Source of the DNA: Gordionus sp. m RMFG-2023
Lineage: Eukaryota > Nematomorpha > Gordioida > Chordodea > Parachordodidae
Length of the DNA: 64,000 nt
Assembly: GCF_954871325.1 (NCBI RefSeq)
Contig: NC_088778.1
Span: 620,001 to 684,000 of the forward strand
Reading direction: 5' to 3'
Part shown: positions 49,303 to 60,248 of the stretch, piece by piece
Layout of the letters: each line of letters opens with the position of its first letter
Position numbering within the stretch: the stretch's first letter is position 1
Translations under genes and position numbers: made by a program
The notes under the pieces: generated by a model
Seen by the model: the letters and a program-made list of their open reading frames with translations, nothing else
What the model was told of the DNA's origin: nothing
Databases searched by the model: none

Positions 49303-49512
49303 CTTTTTGAAAAAAATATTATATGCTCCATAAATTCGAGAGATGCATTGCTCGACATTTTAAGCTGTTCCAGTTGAAACTCGCTAAATTTTCTTTGCTT
49401 TACTGGGCACATCGCACCTAAACAATGTGCAGAGAAGGTGCAAATCTTGTGAGCCCCATTTTGTTTAATTATCGAAAAAATTCTTCTTTTTCCAATTTTT
49501 TTTTGAAGACTT
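49303..49512 (-). other. Candidate internal exon, minus strand
   Basis: One minus frame is open across 210 bp. It is bounded by a TTTATTTAG acceptor and an AAAAAG|GTATTT donor, beginning SLQKKIGKRRIFSIIKQNG and continuing CPVKQRKFSEFQLEQLKM, then SLEFMEHI. The composition is protein-like (Cys, Gln and Glu rich). I do not recognise it and found no convincing neighbouring exon, so it may be chance or a relic. Confidence 0.3.
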
Positions 49513-49964
49513 CTAAATAAATATGTTAGCAGAGCCTTGAGAAACTAAATCCAGGAGTCCCAAAAGAAGGTTTCTGTCTACTCACGTCAACGCATAAGGA
49601 ATTAGGATTATAAAAATCTAATTTCAAGTGATTCATGGATTCATCTCCCCCAAATTATTTAGGGAATTTTTTTTTGATTCCTTCTTTCTCATATAATCAT
49701 TTATATTAATTTAATTATATAATTGTTAAAATTATATATTTTTTTTTTAAAATCAAATTTCGTTAAATATATAATAATTAATGGTATATCTTATAAATAT
49801 TTTAATGAATTTTAACTTTATTTATAAAACCAAATTTTTATGTAATCAAAATTTTAGTAATAAAAATAACTTAATTTTATTTTATCCACCCATAAATTCA
49901 TCAAATTTTCTCCTATAAAAACAAATTAAAATATAAAACAGGTATATATATATATAAATATATT

Positions 49965-50095
49965 AGTTTAAACGGCTCAACGCTTAACTCAATATTTCAT
50001 CCAGAATAGTATTACGCAAGTCCTGAAGATTTTACTTGCGGAAGGAACTAAGGTTTGGACAGCCTAATCTCTAGGCTCAGGCATATTGTAATAAT
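49965..50095 (+). mobile_element. MITE-A copy 8 (partial)
   Basis: AACTCAATATTTCATCCAGA, AAGTCCTGAAGATTTTACTT and GGAACTAAGGTTTGGACAG identify it. The right arm is missing after CTCAGGCATATTG. Confidence 0.7.
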
Positions 50096-50210
50096 GAAAA
50101 AAATTCGTAAAACCATTTAATCTCATTGAAAAAAAAACAAACAATTTTTCTACTTTTTTTTTTTACAAAAGAGGGTTTTTTTATATATAAATTAATCAAA
50201 CAAAAATACA

Positions 50211-53200
50211 ATGATGATGATAATGATAATTAGATGGAATAAATGGTTTTTTAACCATGACCATAAGAACAATTATATATCGGTAATTAACTCAAAAAAA
50301 AAACAAACGCAGTATTATAAAAAACATAAAATAGGTTTGTTTTTTCAAAAATACAAAACAATTAAAAATTATATAAAATTTTTTTGTGTGTGTGTTTTAA
50401 AGTTTGTTTTAAAATATTTAATTACAGCAATTTTTATATATATAAATCTCTTAATATTGACACACAATATAAACCATTTTAAAAAATTTTTTTCTCTACT
50501 AATCACCTTTTATATATATATATTTTATATAATTAAAAAAAAAATCGTTTAAGGCCTGGTGTTTCCCGATAATTTGTGTGATTAAAACAAGAGATTTTGA
50601 ACAAAAATTGACTACTACTTTGAAATTAATATATATATTATAACCTTAACTTAACACTCTTACAAATCTTTTCATGTAATGCATTAGTGCTCCTTTGTGT
50701 GCGTGTTTTTTATTTGTTTATAATATACAAAGCCAAACAAAACACTTCTTCCTCGAAGGTTTGGTAATTAAAAATACGTGCGATATATATAATAGATAAA
50801 ATATACAAATTGTTAGATATTTAGGTTTCTTTGATTATTATTATACCATAAATCAAAGTTGTTGATGATGGGAGAGGGAGGAAAACAGGTGGAAATATTT
50901 TTAAGATACATTGGAGGATCTTATTAAATGTTCCTTCAATTATGTGACAAATGCTTTAAGGAGAGATGTAACATATGATTTCCTTTATTGTAAAAACAAA
51001 ATGGAGGGTTAAATTCCGATACTTAATCTAACATGAATCAAACACTTTAACTATAATAAAAAAAATTATTTTTTTGGGCCAGTCAACACCTGGTATTTCT
51101 TTGAATTGACCAAATATCCCTTTATTGTAAATATTTATCGATTTTACAAAAATGCCTTCCTTTATTATTCACTAATTTAATATTTAACAATCTAGGGGGT
51201 TTATCGTGGTATACTTTATCTATATAATTTTATTAAAAATATGATTATATATAATTTAACTATAACTCATCTATTTAATCGTAATTAATATTTTGATTTT
51301 TAATGGTCACTCAAACCCTTGGTAGATCACATTTACCCCTGTATTAATTATAAAACGCCTACTTTTGTAAGTTCTAATTTATTCTGTGTGCTTTATTTCT
51401 TTCTTTCTTTTTTTCCTCTTGTCATTATAAAATATACATATTTTTCCCAATTTCGAGAGATCAATTTGTCCGATAGATAAAAGGTTAAGGGAGGGTGGTC
51501 AGTTTAAGACTACCGATCGCCGTTTAAGAAACACTTCTCTCCACTAGGGAAACTCATTTAGCATTCTAGAAGAATATTCTAGCATTTTATAGGTACATAT
51601 AATACTTTTTAAATGGCGGCGTTCTGCAAGTTCCTCCCAATGGCCATCCGTTAATTAATTTAAGATTAGAAATTAAATAAGTGATATTATGAAATAAATA
51701 GAGTTCTTAAGTACATTTTTCGTAATTAAAAATAAGATTAATGTTGCAAGTGAATCATAAGCTACGAAATATTGGACTCATTCTCAAAAAGTAGAAGTCT
51801 GAAATTTGATTTTCTCAACTCCATTCCCCCTTCTCGAGAAGTTCCAGCTCTTAGAATCGTAGAGAAGAAAAAAAACGTTTCTTAGATCCCTCTATAAGTG
51901 GTTGATAATTTTAAATCATTTTGTGAGCTATTATTTTTTAAAAAAAGAAGTTTTCAAGGGAATTTTCATGCTTTTTTTACCCTTAAAATATAAGATTATT
52001 TTTGAATCAACACTTCTTGCAGAAATTAATTCGCGTACTTCCAAATTGATTCAATTGATCAAATCTCTAATTCTGGCATCGGCGTTGAACAGTGCCAGTC
52101 CAGTATATAAGCTTCCATAACTCCTGCTGACGAACTGAATTCTGCTATGGCACTCTTACAAATCCCTCTAAGTAAGTTTAACTTTTCAACTAGAAGGTAT
52201 TAACCAGGTTAGAGTCTAACATCCACGAATCATCTTACGACACGAAGAATTCTAGGGATACTGAATTAGATAAGATGCAGTTCATTTTTCGTATATTAAT
52301 AAAATCTCTCAAATTGGTAAACTCTGCCTAAATGTTATGCGCTTAAATACCACGGGAATAAATGAGATGGCACAGTGTCCCTCTCTTGGGGAAAATTTAC
52401 ACCTTATTTATGTACACATAGGGATCGTTCACAAAGATTTAAACCGGATGTGATTCTGGGTGAAGGTGGGTATCTGCTACGGATTTTGAACCTTCCTTCC
52501 TTTCTATCTGCCGCCTGTCTCATTCAAAAATATATATCAAAATTTACTTGTCATCCATTAACCAATGTCTTCCCTTAGCGCCCCTTCTAGAAAAATCTAA
52601 GCATTATTCATTGTAATTTTTATCTTTTCTATATTATTTTATGAGATTTCTAGTTATTCGAGAGTTCTTTCCATCTCTAAATCCCAAATAAATCCTTCCA
52701 AAAATGTATACACATCTTTTATCCCATTTGTGTCAGTAATTTAATTTTTGACGACTAAATTCAAGAAATTCGCACCTATTTTTTAGGCTAAGTGAGGGGA
52801 GAGGGGGGGGGGGTATTTTCCTGTATCACGATTCTTCTGATAGTGATCTCAATGGATTATTCACCCAAGGAAAACTGGCCCAATGAGATGGGAACTGAAA
52901 TTAAAACCTCGTGACTGGTTCGGGGGCTAGAAAGTAAAAATCTACTCATCCAGTTAACCCCACTTCCCCCAAGGGGGGAAATTTTTTTTTTTTACTCCTC
53001 ATAATTAGATAAGTTTAATTCTCAAATTAAGTATTTCGTGATAATAATAACAAGTGGACATTGCTATAATTATAATATAATTTAAACCTCACCCCCCCCC
53101 CCCCCATCAAATATTACAAATATATTCAAATGATAATTATTTTTACATTATATCTGATTTTTAATGATAAATAAACGATTCTCGATATGAAGTGACCATT

Positions 53201-54331
53201 CGATATCGAAACGCGGGTAAAAAAAACGGATAGAGAAAATAAAACCGTTCATTAATATCCTGAATAAAGCAAAAAAATTGATTATTCACGTTGTCATAAT
53301 AAGAAGATATGCCACATATTTTAAATTCAATCAATCAAACCTTTTCTATAGACATTTTACTATCCGGAAGGGGGGGGGGGTAACATTGAACCCCAAAATA
53401 AAAAAAATGAAAAGTCTTGTGACACCACGTGATGAAGATCGAATAGATAAAGATAAATATTGTCCAGATATTAATTTTCAATATTTTTTTATAAAAAGTC
53501 GAAAGGTATTTATTTTAAATGTTATATTAACCCTGATAAATTAGACGAATAACCAAAATGTCAGTGCAATTACATCTAATCTAATAAAAAAAAAATATAT
53601 CTAATGCCTAAACCCTAAAATTTTGTGGTTGGCACCTCCTCAGTTATTCGAAATGAACGAGACGCGCAGCAAATTGAATAATTAGCAGAAGTCACATAAC
53701 TTGCGAGATCAGCAAAAATTTTAAACTTAGAAGATGGTCTTATAAAGTAAGGTGACACAAGGAAATGTATATCAAGATCCAGAAGATCCTGGAAAGTCAA
53801 TGACTCGGAACTTCAATTGCTTCTTCTAGGTTTCCAAATAGCGGAAATAATTCAAAATGCTTTTCATTAGAAACCCGTGTGTGTTGCCATCTTATAAAAT
53901 ATTATTTCATAATATTATCATTATATTCAATAAATTTAAAAACTGAGGGATTTAATATAATTTTAAAAAAAATAAATTTTATTTTTTATAGTTACTAATT
54001 ATTAAATATTAAATATAAGAAATTTTTTAATTTTAAGCATATACAGGCCGAGGTCCTTTTTTTTCCCTTAATTATATAAATATTTCTCATTTAAAGAAAA
54101 TATATTACTTACACTTATGTGGAAACGGCCAAAATTTTGTCAAGTTAATTATAAAATAGTTTCTTTTAAAAAATATTAATTATAATTATATTTAAAATAA
54201 AAAATAAAATTATGGAAAAAAGCTTTTTATTAAATAAACTAAATATTTGATAATAAAATACAATTACGAAATCATGGTAAAGTTCAAAATATTTATAAGG
54301 AAAAGATTGGATTTTAAGATTAAGGATCAAG
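50211..54331. other. Gene-poor spacer
   Basis: AT-rich DNA with scattered open frames (50211, 51902, 52375, 53278 plus; 53615 minus) of 60-113 codons. None has a recognisable domain or supporting splice structure. A CAG|...|GTAAGT bounded segment at 52023-52170 has no frame open throughout. Poly-G and poly-C runs occur at 52803-52812, 53093-53105 and 53370-53380. Confidence 0.4.
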
Positions 54332-54480
54332 CCAGAGTTGTTGAAAGATACTTTTAAAATGGATCTAGATACAGATATATCGTCTAGAATAATATCTAGA
54401 TACAGATATTATAATCAAAAATCTACCTAGATACAGATACAGAGACCACATTTATATATCTAGATCCTTTAACAACTCTG
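54332..54480. mobile_element. MITE-C copy 2
   Basis: The ends are CAGAGTTGTTGAAAGATAC and ATCCTTTAACAACTCTG, with internal ATCTAGATACAGATA repeats. It is inverted relative to the copy at 11987. Length and layout are the same. Confidence 0.85.
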
Positions 54481-54647
54481 GATCAAGCACATGCCAATCT
54501 CTTTAAAAAAAAAATTTTTATAAATTTTTTTTCCGCGCGGCATATTTAAACTATGTATGTCCAGAGCGGCGCGTGTAAAAATTAATTTTTACGATAGAGA
54601 TTAGAAACCCGACAAAGCTGCCTTTAACCCGTGTAAAATCGAGCATA

Positions 54648-55624
54648 GGGGAGACCGGGGTTCCTTTGGTACAGGCAAACGTCAAGTCCATGCATTTATA
54701 ATCTAAAACCATTATTTGTAAACGAGTGGAAAATTTAAAAAAGTTAATAATATAAATTATGTCGCAAGGTCATTGGCTAAAAAAAAAAAATATTTAAGCA
54801 TTTAAATGGCAGAAGCGAAAATGTCTTCAGCATTCTAAGCAAACTTTACCGTTAGAGAGCTCTAGAAATCCCACCAATTCCCACCCAACAAAAAAGATTT
54901 TCGAGAAGCTTAGAATCCTATTTTTATTTGATCCGGAGTAACAAACATAAATTTATATTGGGACTTATTTTTTAAACCCGGCCAGGCCCGACCCGACCCG
55001 ACCCGACCCGACCCGACCCAACTCGCCCCGACTCGACCCGAAACCCGTTTGGGCCAACGGGTAAGGGCCGGGCCCACTTTTGCCAATCTCTAATTTATAT
55101 CGTATAAATGGGACATTTGTAAAATGTAGAGAATATGTTGATTGGCATAAACAAATGAAAATAATTTTTATGGGATCGTTATTATATTTCAAACTCCTTC
55201 TTGGGTGAACGAGATGGCCTTCCAGTCCTAATTCTGACCTGATAATGAAGGGATGAAATTTTTTTAAAATTGAATATTTTAGCAATTTTTAAAATGAATA
55301 TTAATTTTTTTATTATTTATAATATATAAATACTTTATTAAAATGAGTTTGTCATTTTCAAATGTATTTTATTATCCCTAAATTTAACGAAATTTATATA
55401 ACTATCTTGTTATGAGTAAATTAATATACTTTCATGCCTATACTGTGTTAGAAATAACAATATCAAAACAAAAAAATAATATATTTATTTTTTTGTGGAC
55501 CAAATATTCCCCCTTTTTTTAGACCAACGTGAACTTGAACGATAATTTTTTTTTAATAAATAAAATTTTCTATTGATTTTGTTAAATTCATTGAAGTTGT
55601 AGACCAACATACCCCGGTCTCCCC
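54648..55624. mobile_element. ~980-bp TIR transposon relic with TA target duplication
   Basis: The left end GGGGAGACCGGGGTTCC is mirrored by the right end ACCCCGGTCTCCCC, and TA flanks both ends, as expected for a TA-targeting superfamily such as Tc1/mariner-like elements. No transposase frame is evident. A GC-rich repeat (54963-55085) lies inside as a probable later insertion. Confidence 0.7.
54963..55085 (+). repeat. (CCCGA)n GC-rich repeat nested in the TIR element
   Basis: GGCCAGGCCCGACCCGACCC continues as about seven CCCGA units, then degenerate CGACTCGACCCG and GGGCCGGGCCC. It belongs to the same loose class as the hAT-like patches elsewhere. Confidence 0.7.
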
Positions 55625-56199
55625 TACTCTAAGTTACGAAATTATTAATTTTTTTTTGGATAAATTAGAATTCTTTCAGGTAACATACATCTTTTTTTTC
55701 CCGTCACAACCTTTGGACAGTAGTGTAAAAAAATATATTATATAGTATGGACAAATATCACCGTACCTTTAAAAAGTGGGCCGCTAGCTCATATTCATGT
55801 GTAACTAATATTATGGCGTTGATAAACACTGATATATATATTAACCCAGAAGTGGATTGGGTTAGGAAAAAGTCTAGATTACAATTTGAGTGAGACTCCA
55901 GAAAAATGTTCTTAGGAGTTCGCCTTCGATTGGAGATTTTTTATATCTTTTTCTTTCTTCAATATTTCATTTATCAATTCTTTTGCTACTGTTTCTCTTT
56001 ATTTTTATATATTTTTTTATAAAAATGGATATTATATTACATTTTCTTCATCACACAAATCCATGAATTTAAACATAATTTTGGTTCCACTGATAGAGGT
56101 CGAACTGCCATTATCGAAAAGATAGGTTTTCTAGACGATCCTAGCCATCATTTCCTTGAAGTCTATTTTTTAAATCCTTTTTCAGCATTGGACCTAATT

Positions 56200-56470
56200 T
56201 TTTAAGCCCGGCCCAGGTCCGTCATATAGAAAAATTTGTAGAAAAATATATTCTACAAAATAAAAAAAATATTTCGCCCCTTTGTTTCTTGCAAAAGAAT
56301 TTTAAAAATATTATTAAATTTATTTGACAAAAAAAAATATGTTGATTATCTAATTTAAAAAAATTTATACCGGACCTGCCCCGGCTCGACCCGGCTCGAA
56401 CCGGAAATATTATTTTTTTTATAAATTTCGGGTCTGGCTCGGACCGAGATTTGCGGATATCTAGCCTTTT
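56200..56470. repeat. Degenerate CCGG-rich repeat fragments
   Basis: AAGCCCGGCCCAGG at about 56203 and ACCGGACCTGCCCCGGCTCG at 56368, followed by GGTCTGGCTCGGACCGAG, look like two ends of a decayed GC-rich element in an A/T-rich interior. Confidence 0.4.
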
Positions 56471-56613
56471 AGTTAGCTGAGGATTTCTTCCACAACTCAC
56501 ATGGAACATGAGAATAATATATAGATGCTGGCATATTATAACGGACAGTAAATCATTAAAAAAAACGTATCATCCATTTTCCCGCACTTCTTAAGCGATT
56601 TTTCCGTTGCAAC

Positions 56614-56823
56614 ATGACCTTAAATTTGTTTTTTATCTTCACTCCGCTTCATAGACTATCGATACTACGAATAATCGACAGAATCATCACCTGTATTAGA
56701 ATTAGCAATTCTAAGTTCCCCTTCGTACGTTTATCGGCATCTATACTATGGCTAGAGAATTCTCTTTCAAAGTTTTTTTATTTGTCAGTTATAACTTCCC
56801 TATTAATCTTATCAAATGTGTAG
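56614..56823 (+). other. Unassigned 69-codon open frame
   Basis: The frame is hydrophobic, with SKFPFVRLSASILWLENSLS and FFYLSVITSLLILSNV. Local GC content is a little higher than the surroundings. It might be a membrane-protein exon relic. I cannot name a family and no adjoining exon was found. Confidence 0.2.
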
Positions 56824-57069
56824 GGTGACAAATATTGGGCATCTGTTATAAGATATTGATTTTTTAAAAATCCTTTAGATAAAACCAGCACAGAGTACCA
56901 CAATTCCTAACACCTGAACCAGAAATCCTTAGGAACCCTCGAATATCTTACTGAACCTAAACCCAAAACCGGACCCCATTTTTACAAATTTTGGGTTCTT
57001 TTTTTGTTAAATATTAAATTTATATATTTTTTTTAAAGATATTGAATATACTTACATTACAAAAATATG

Positions 57070-57245
57070 TGTCGTTAAACGTCACTCAATATTTCGTCCA
57101 GAAAAAAATATTACCCAAACTTCTATATTTCGATTATATATGTGCAGACCTTTGTTCCTTCTTTTAGCAAAATCTTCAGGCTCGCTTAGTATTTTTTCTG
57201 GATATAATTTTGAGTTTGCCGTTTTTTAGGCACAAAAAAAAAATC
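57070..57245 (-). mobile_element. MITE-A copy 9
   Basis: CACTCAATATTTCGTCCAGA, then GCAGACCTTTGTTCCTTCTT and GCAAAATCTTCAGGCTCGC (reverse sense of the core), then TTTTTTCTGGATATAATTTT. Both outer arms are eroded. Confidence 0.7.
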
Positions 57246-58041
57246 GCCATTTTAATTTTGACGTCTTAGGATAGTATTCTAATCTTATAATGATTAATTA
57301 TTTTTTGTGGTAGGGTCTAAAATATAGTAAAAATACTTAATTTTATGAGTCTCTATTTTCTTGGGCAATGAACCCCGAACTCCTCAACCCCGAACCTGGT
57401 TAATAGATATTTCGCCAAACCAGAACACCGAGTCCGAATTTATTTATTTTTTTCAAAAGAAGGGTTGTTTCTCACAGCCATGGATAAAACTCGTTACTAT
57501 CTGGATTAATAATATCACGGAATAACCTAAACGATACATTTGTTTGTATCTGTATATATATAGATAGATAGCGAAAGTTTACTTTACATCGAATAGGCAC
57601 CGAGGAAAAATATTTTTCCCGCATTTTTTTTTTCTTGGTTTGTTTCGCATAACGTATAGAAAAAATAATTAAAATCGATCAATATCAAAGTTTAGGCAGG
57701 GGGGCTAAAAAAATTCAGTTAACAAACAGGCGAAGAGCTATAACCCCTTATTTTGTTTTAAACATTGGCCAATAATCTTCAAGCTGAAAATTTGGAGATT
57801 TAGTTGACGCAATCATGAAAAGTTAAACTCTAAGTAACTGGTTTTACCCGTTAATAATAAATCATATTTTTTTTTATATATCCATTATATTTTTCTTACT
57901 TCAGAAATTTCCCTAAATTAATGCCAAAATTATATTTAAAAATGGAAAATCAAAGTTGTAAAAATAGGTTTAAAATTTATAAGTTTAAATTATATAGATT
58001 TTTGGAAAATGTTGTTCATATATAAGGGTAGACTGTTTAGA

Positions 58042-58110
<69 letters not shown>

Positions 58111-58111
58111 A

Positions 58112-58150
<39 letters not shown>
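58042..58150 (+). repeat. (GAAA)n microsatellite
   Basis: About 108 bp of GAAA units, interrupted once near 58111. A (TTTC)n/(CTTTT)n run on the same strand follows at 58221-58275, giving an inverted purine/pyrimidine arrangement. Confidence 0.97.
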
Positions 58151-58317
58151 GATTATGTTTAGAAATAAAAGAAGATTGAAAATCTTTTCTAAATAAACTC
58201 GGTTCTGCTGCCATTACATTTTTTCTTTCATTCTTTCTTTTCTTTTCTTTTCTTTTCTTTACATTCTTTCTTTCTTAAAAGAAATGTATTTTGCAGGTCA
58301 ATAATTTTAAATAAAAG

Positions 58318-58530
58318 ATGAATTTTAAGAAAAACTACTTTACTCGGTTAAAGACTTATTCAGCCATAAGTCAATCAATCGGCAGAACTTTAACTTTAAT
58401 AATGTACAATGTCTCTCTTATTTTTTATACCCAGTTTGATGGACGTGAGAAGATTCTAAGGAAAGCCCTAGCGTCGTTCCTCAAACAAACACAAAAAAAA
58501 AAGCGCTTTATAAGAACGAACGAACAATAA
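58318..58530 (+). other. Unassigned 70-codon open frame
   Basis: The ATG follows TTTTGCAG and TAAAAG acceptor-like sites. The frame reads TYSAISQSIGRTLTLIMYNV and TQFDGREKILRKALASFLKQ and ends in a Lys-rich tail. It is coding-like, but I know no family with confidence. A weak echo of the GR(D/E)K(I/L)xR motif of PEX11-type proteins is not enough to name it. Confidence 0.3.
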
Positions 58531-58789
58531 ATATTCAAATCTCTAAGGCCCGGGGCAAAGTGGCCACACGGTCCCTGTATTAACCCTTGTCAGAACCGCC
58601 AAATCCAGAAATATCGAAGACAAAAAAGATTGTTATTTTTGATGACGAAATCTTTTAAAATTAGTGATTAAATAAACAAATATTGTGAAACAATTCATAA
58701 GGTAGCGGTAGCAAGGAAAAATTCTATCCCCAGAATTTGGAAGTAAACAACTTTTTTAAAAATAAAGATCCGAAAATCCGCTAAGGGTA

Positions 58790-58985
58790 CCGTTTGCGCG
58801 GACCGGCCCAAATTTTCGATCCCGGTTTTATATTTTCGGGTCAAGCCCCGCCCGGATTTTTTTTTCCAAAATTAACATTTTATTTTTAATTTTTTTTTCT
58901 TTATAGCTAATTAACGGCGATTACGAATAGTCGGTTTTCTAATATACAGCCCGACCAGGCTTACCGGGCCTGCGGGACTTCTAAT
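58790..58985. repeat. GC-rich repeat with inverted CCGG motifs
   Basis: GCGCGGACCGGCCC, ATCCCGGTTTTA, TCGGGTCAAGCCCCGCCCGG and, after an AT-rich centre, CAGCCCGACCAGGC and ACCGGGCCTGCGGG. It resembles the hAT-like elements at 23140 and 61639 but no clean termini were found. Confidence 0.4.
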
Positions 58986-60248
58986 CGCTAGTATAATTTA
59001 AAAAAAAAAGCATTTTGACTAAAAATTCCCAGTTTTTTTTTTCTACCTTAAAGATTTGCAATAAAACTTTTAAGTGGTTAGGTTGGGGGGGGGGGAAGAC
59101 CTCCTAATATCCCCCCCCCCTCTCCCCTTCCTTTGTAAGAATTCTGATTACGCCATTACTTTTGAATGGACAATTTTTTAGAAACTTTCAGAAATAATAA
59201 TGATAATACTTAATACCTAGTGGCGGTATGATATACAGTAAATATAACCTATACCTTAAATAATGAAAAAAAAGGACAATAATTTATTTTACTAGTGGAC
59301 AATCATAAAAAAGAGATTTAAAAATTAAATTAATTATTGTTATATATTTAATTATTATTAGACATAATTTTTACCCTTATTTATATCATCAAACACTTTT
59401 TGTATATTTATGTAAATACATAGAAAAAGATTTTATATACTATGTATAAATGTTTAAAATATTATATAACAAAAAAAAAATACCGCATATCATAAACATT
59501 GGCTTTTTTACAAAATTTAAATTTATTACACACAAGACAATAAGGAGATATAAATGATTTCACAATAATAATTATTATGGTAAATATTTAATTATTCTAA
59601 GATTAAAATTATATAACCTTAAGTCCTTAATTAACGTATAAAGAAAAAGGGAGTAATTTGTTTAGTTTTTCATGCAAATATACCTGATATTAGTTTAGTA
59701 TATATATATATATAAATCACTAATTTTCAAACCTTCTCTTAACTTACTTATCAAATTTTTCTCTTTAATATATATGTAAGGATTATTTGTAATATATTTT
59801 ATATATGAAAATATTTATTTTTACATTATATTTTTAATAATTTTAATGTTAAAAAACCATTTTAATTCTTAATAAATAACTAAAAAAAAATATAATTTTA
59901 TATAAAAGAAGAAAAAATAGATATTATTTTAACCACTTCTTATTAAGATATTTTTTTAAAAACTCTCTTGTATTTTTTCGCTATAACGGAAATAGTTAAA
60001 CATTAAATTATTTCAGCAAATTAAATGTATTTTTTATTAAAATAATATTATATATAAATATTTTTAATTTTTAAATAAAAATATATAGAAAAATTTTAAT
60101 TTAAAAAATAAAATAAAATAAATGATAAAAATTAATTGACGGGAAATGGAAGATTTCTCTAAACAACTAGAAAATTAAAATTAAAAATAATCTAATTTAA
60201 ATATTTAAGCGTGGTAACAATTACTCAAAAAAGGAAGATAAGGAATAG
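58986..60248. other. AT-rich sequence upstream of FoxG
   Basis: Poly-G and poly-C runs at 59085-59120, then about 1.1 kb of very AT-rich DNA up to the FoxG start codon. It presumably includes the 5' UTR and promoter, but no specific element can be supported. Confidence 0.4.

Noticed and set aside
48850-49512. Resemblance of minus-strand segments to KIN17 (weak matches to its N-terminal and middle parts)
   Set aside because: The segments would be in the wrong order relative to KIN17 and lack its Cys motif. I treat the likeness as chance.
52023-52170. CAG-to-GTAAGT bounded segment resembling an exon
   Set aside because: No reading frame is open across it in any phase.
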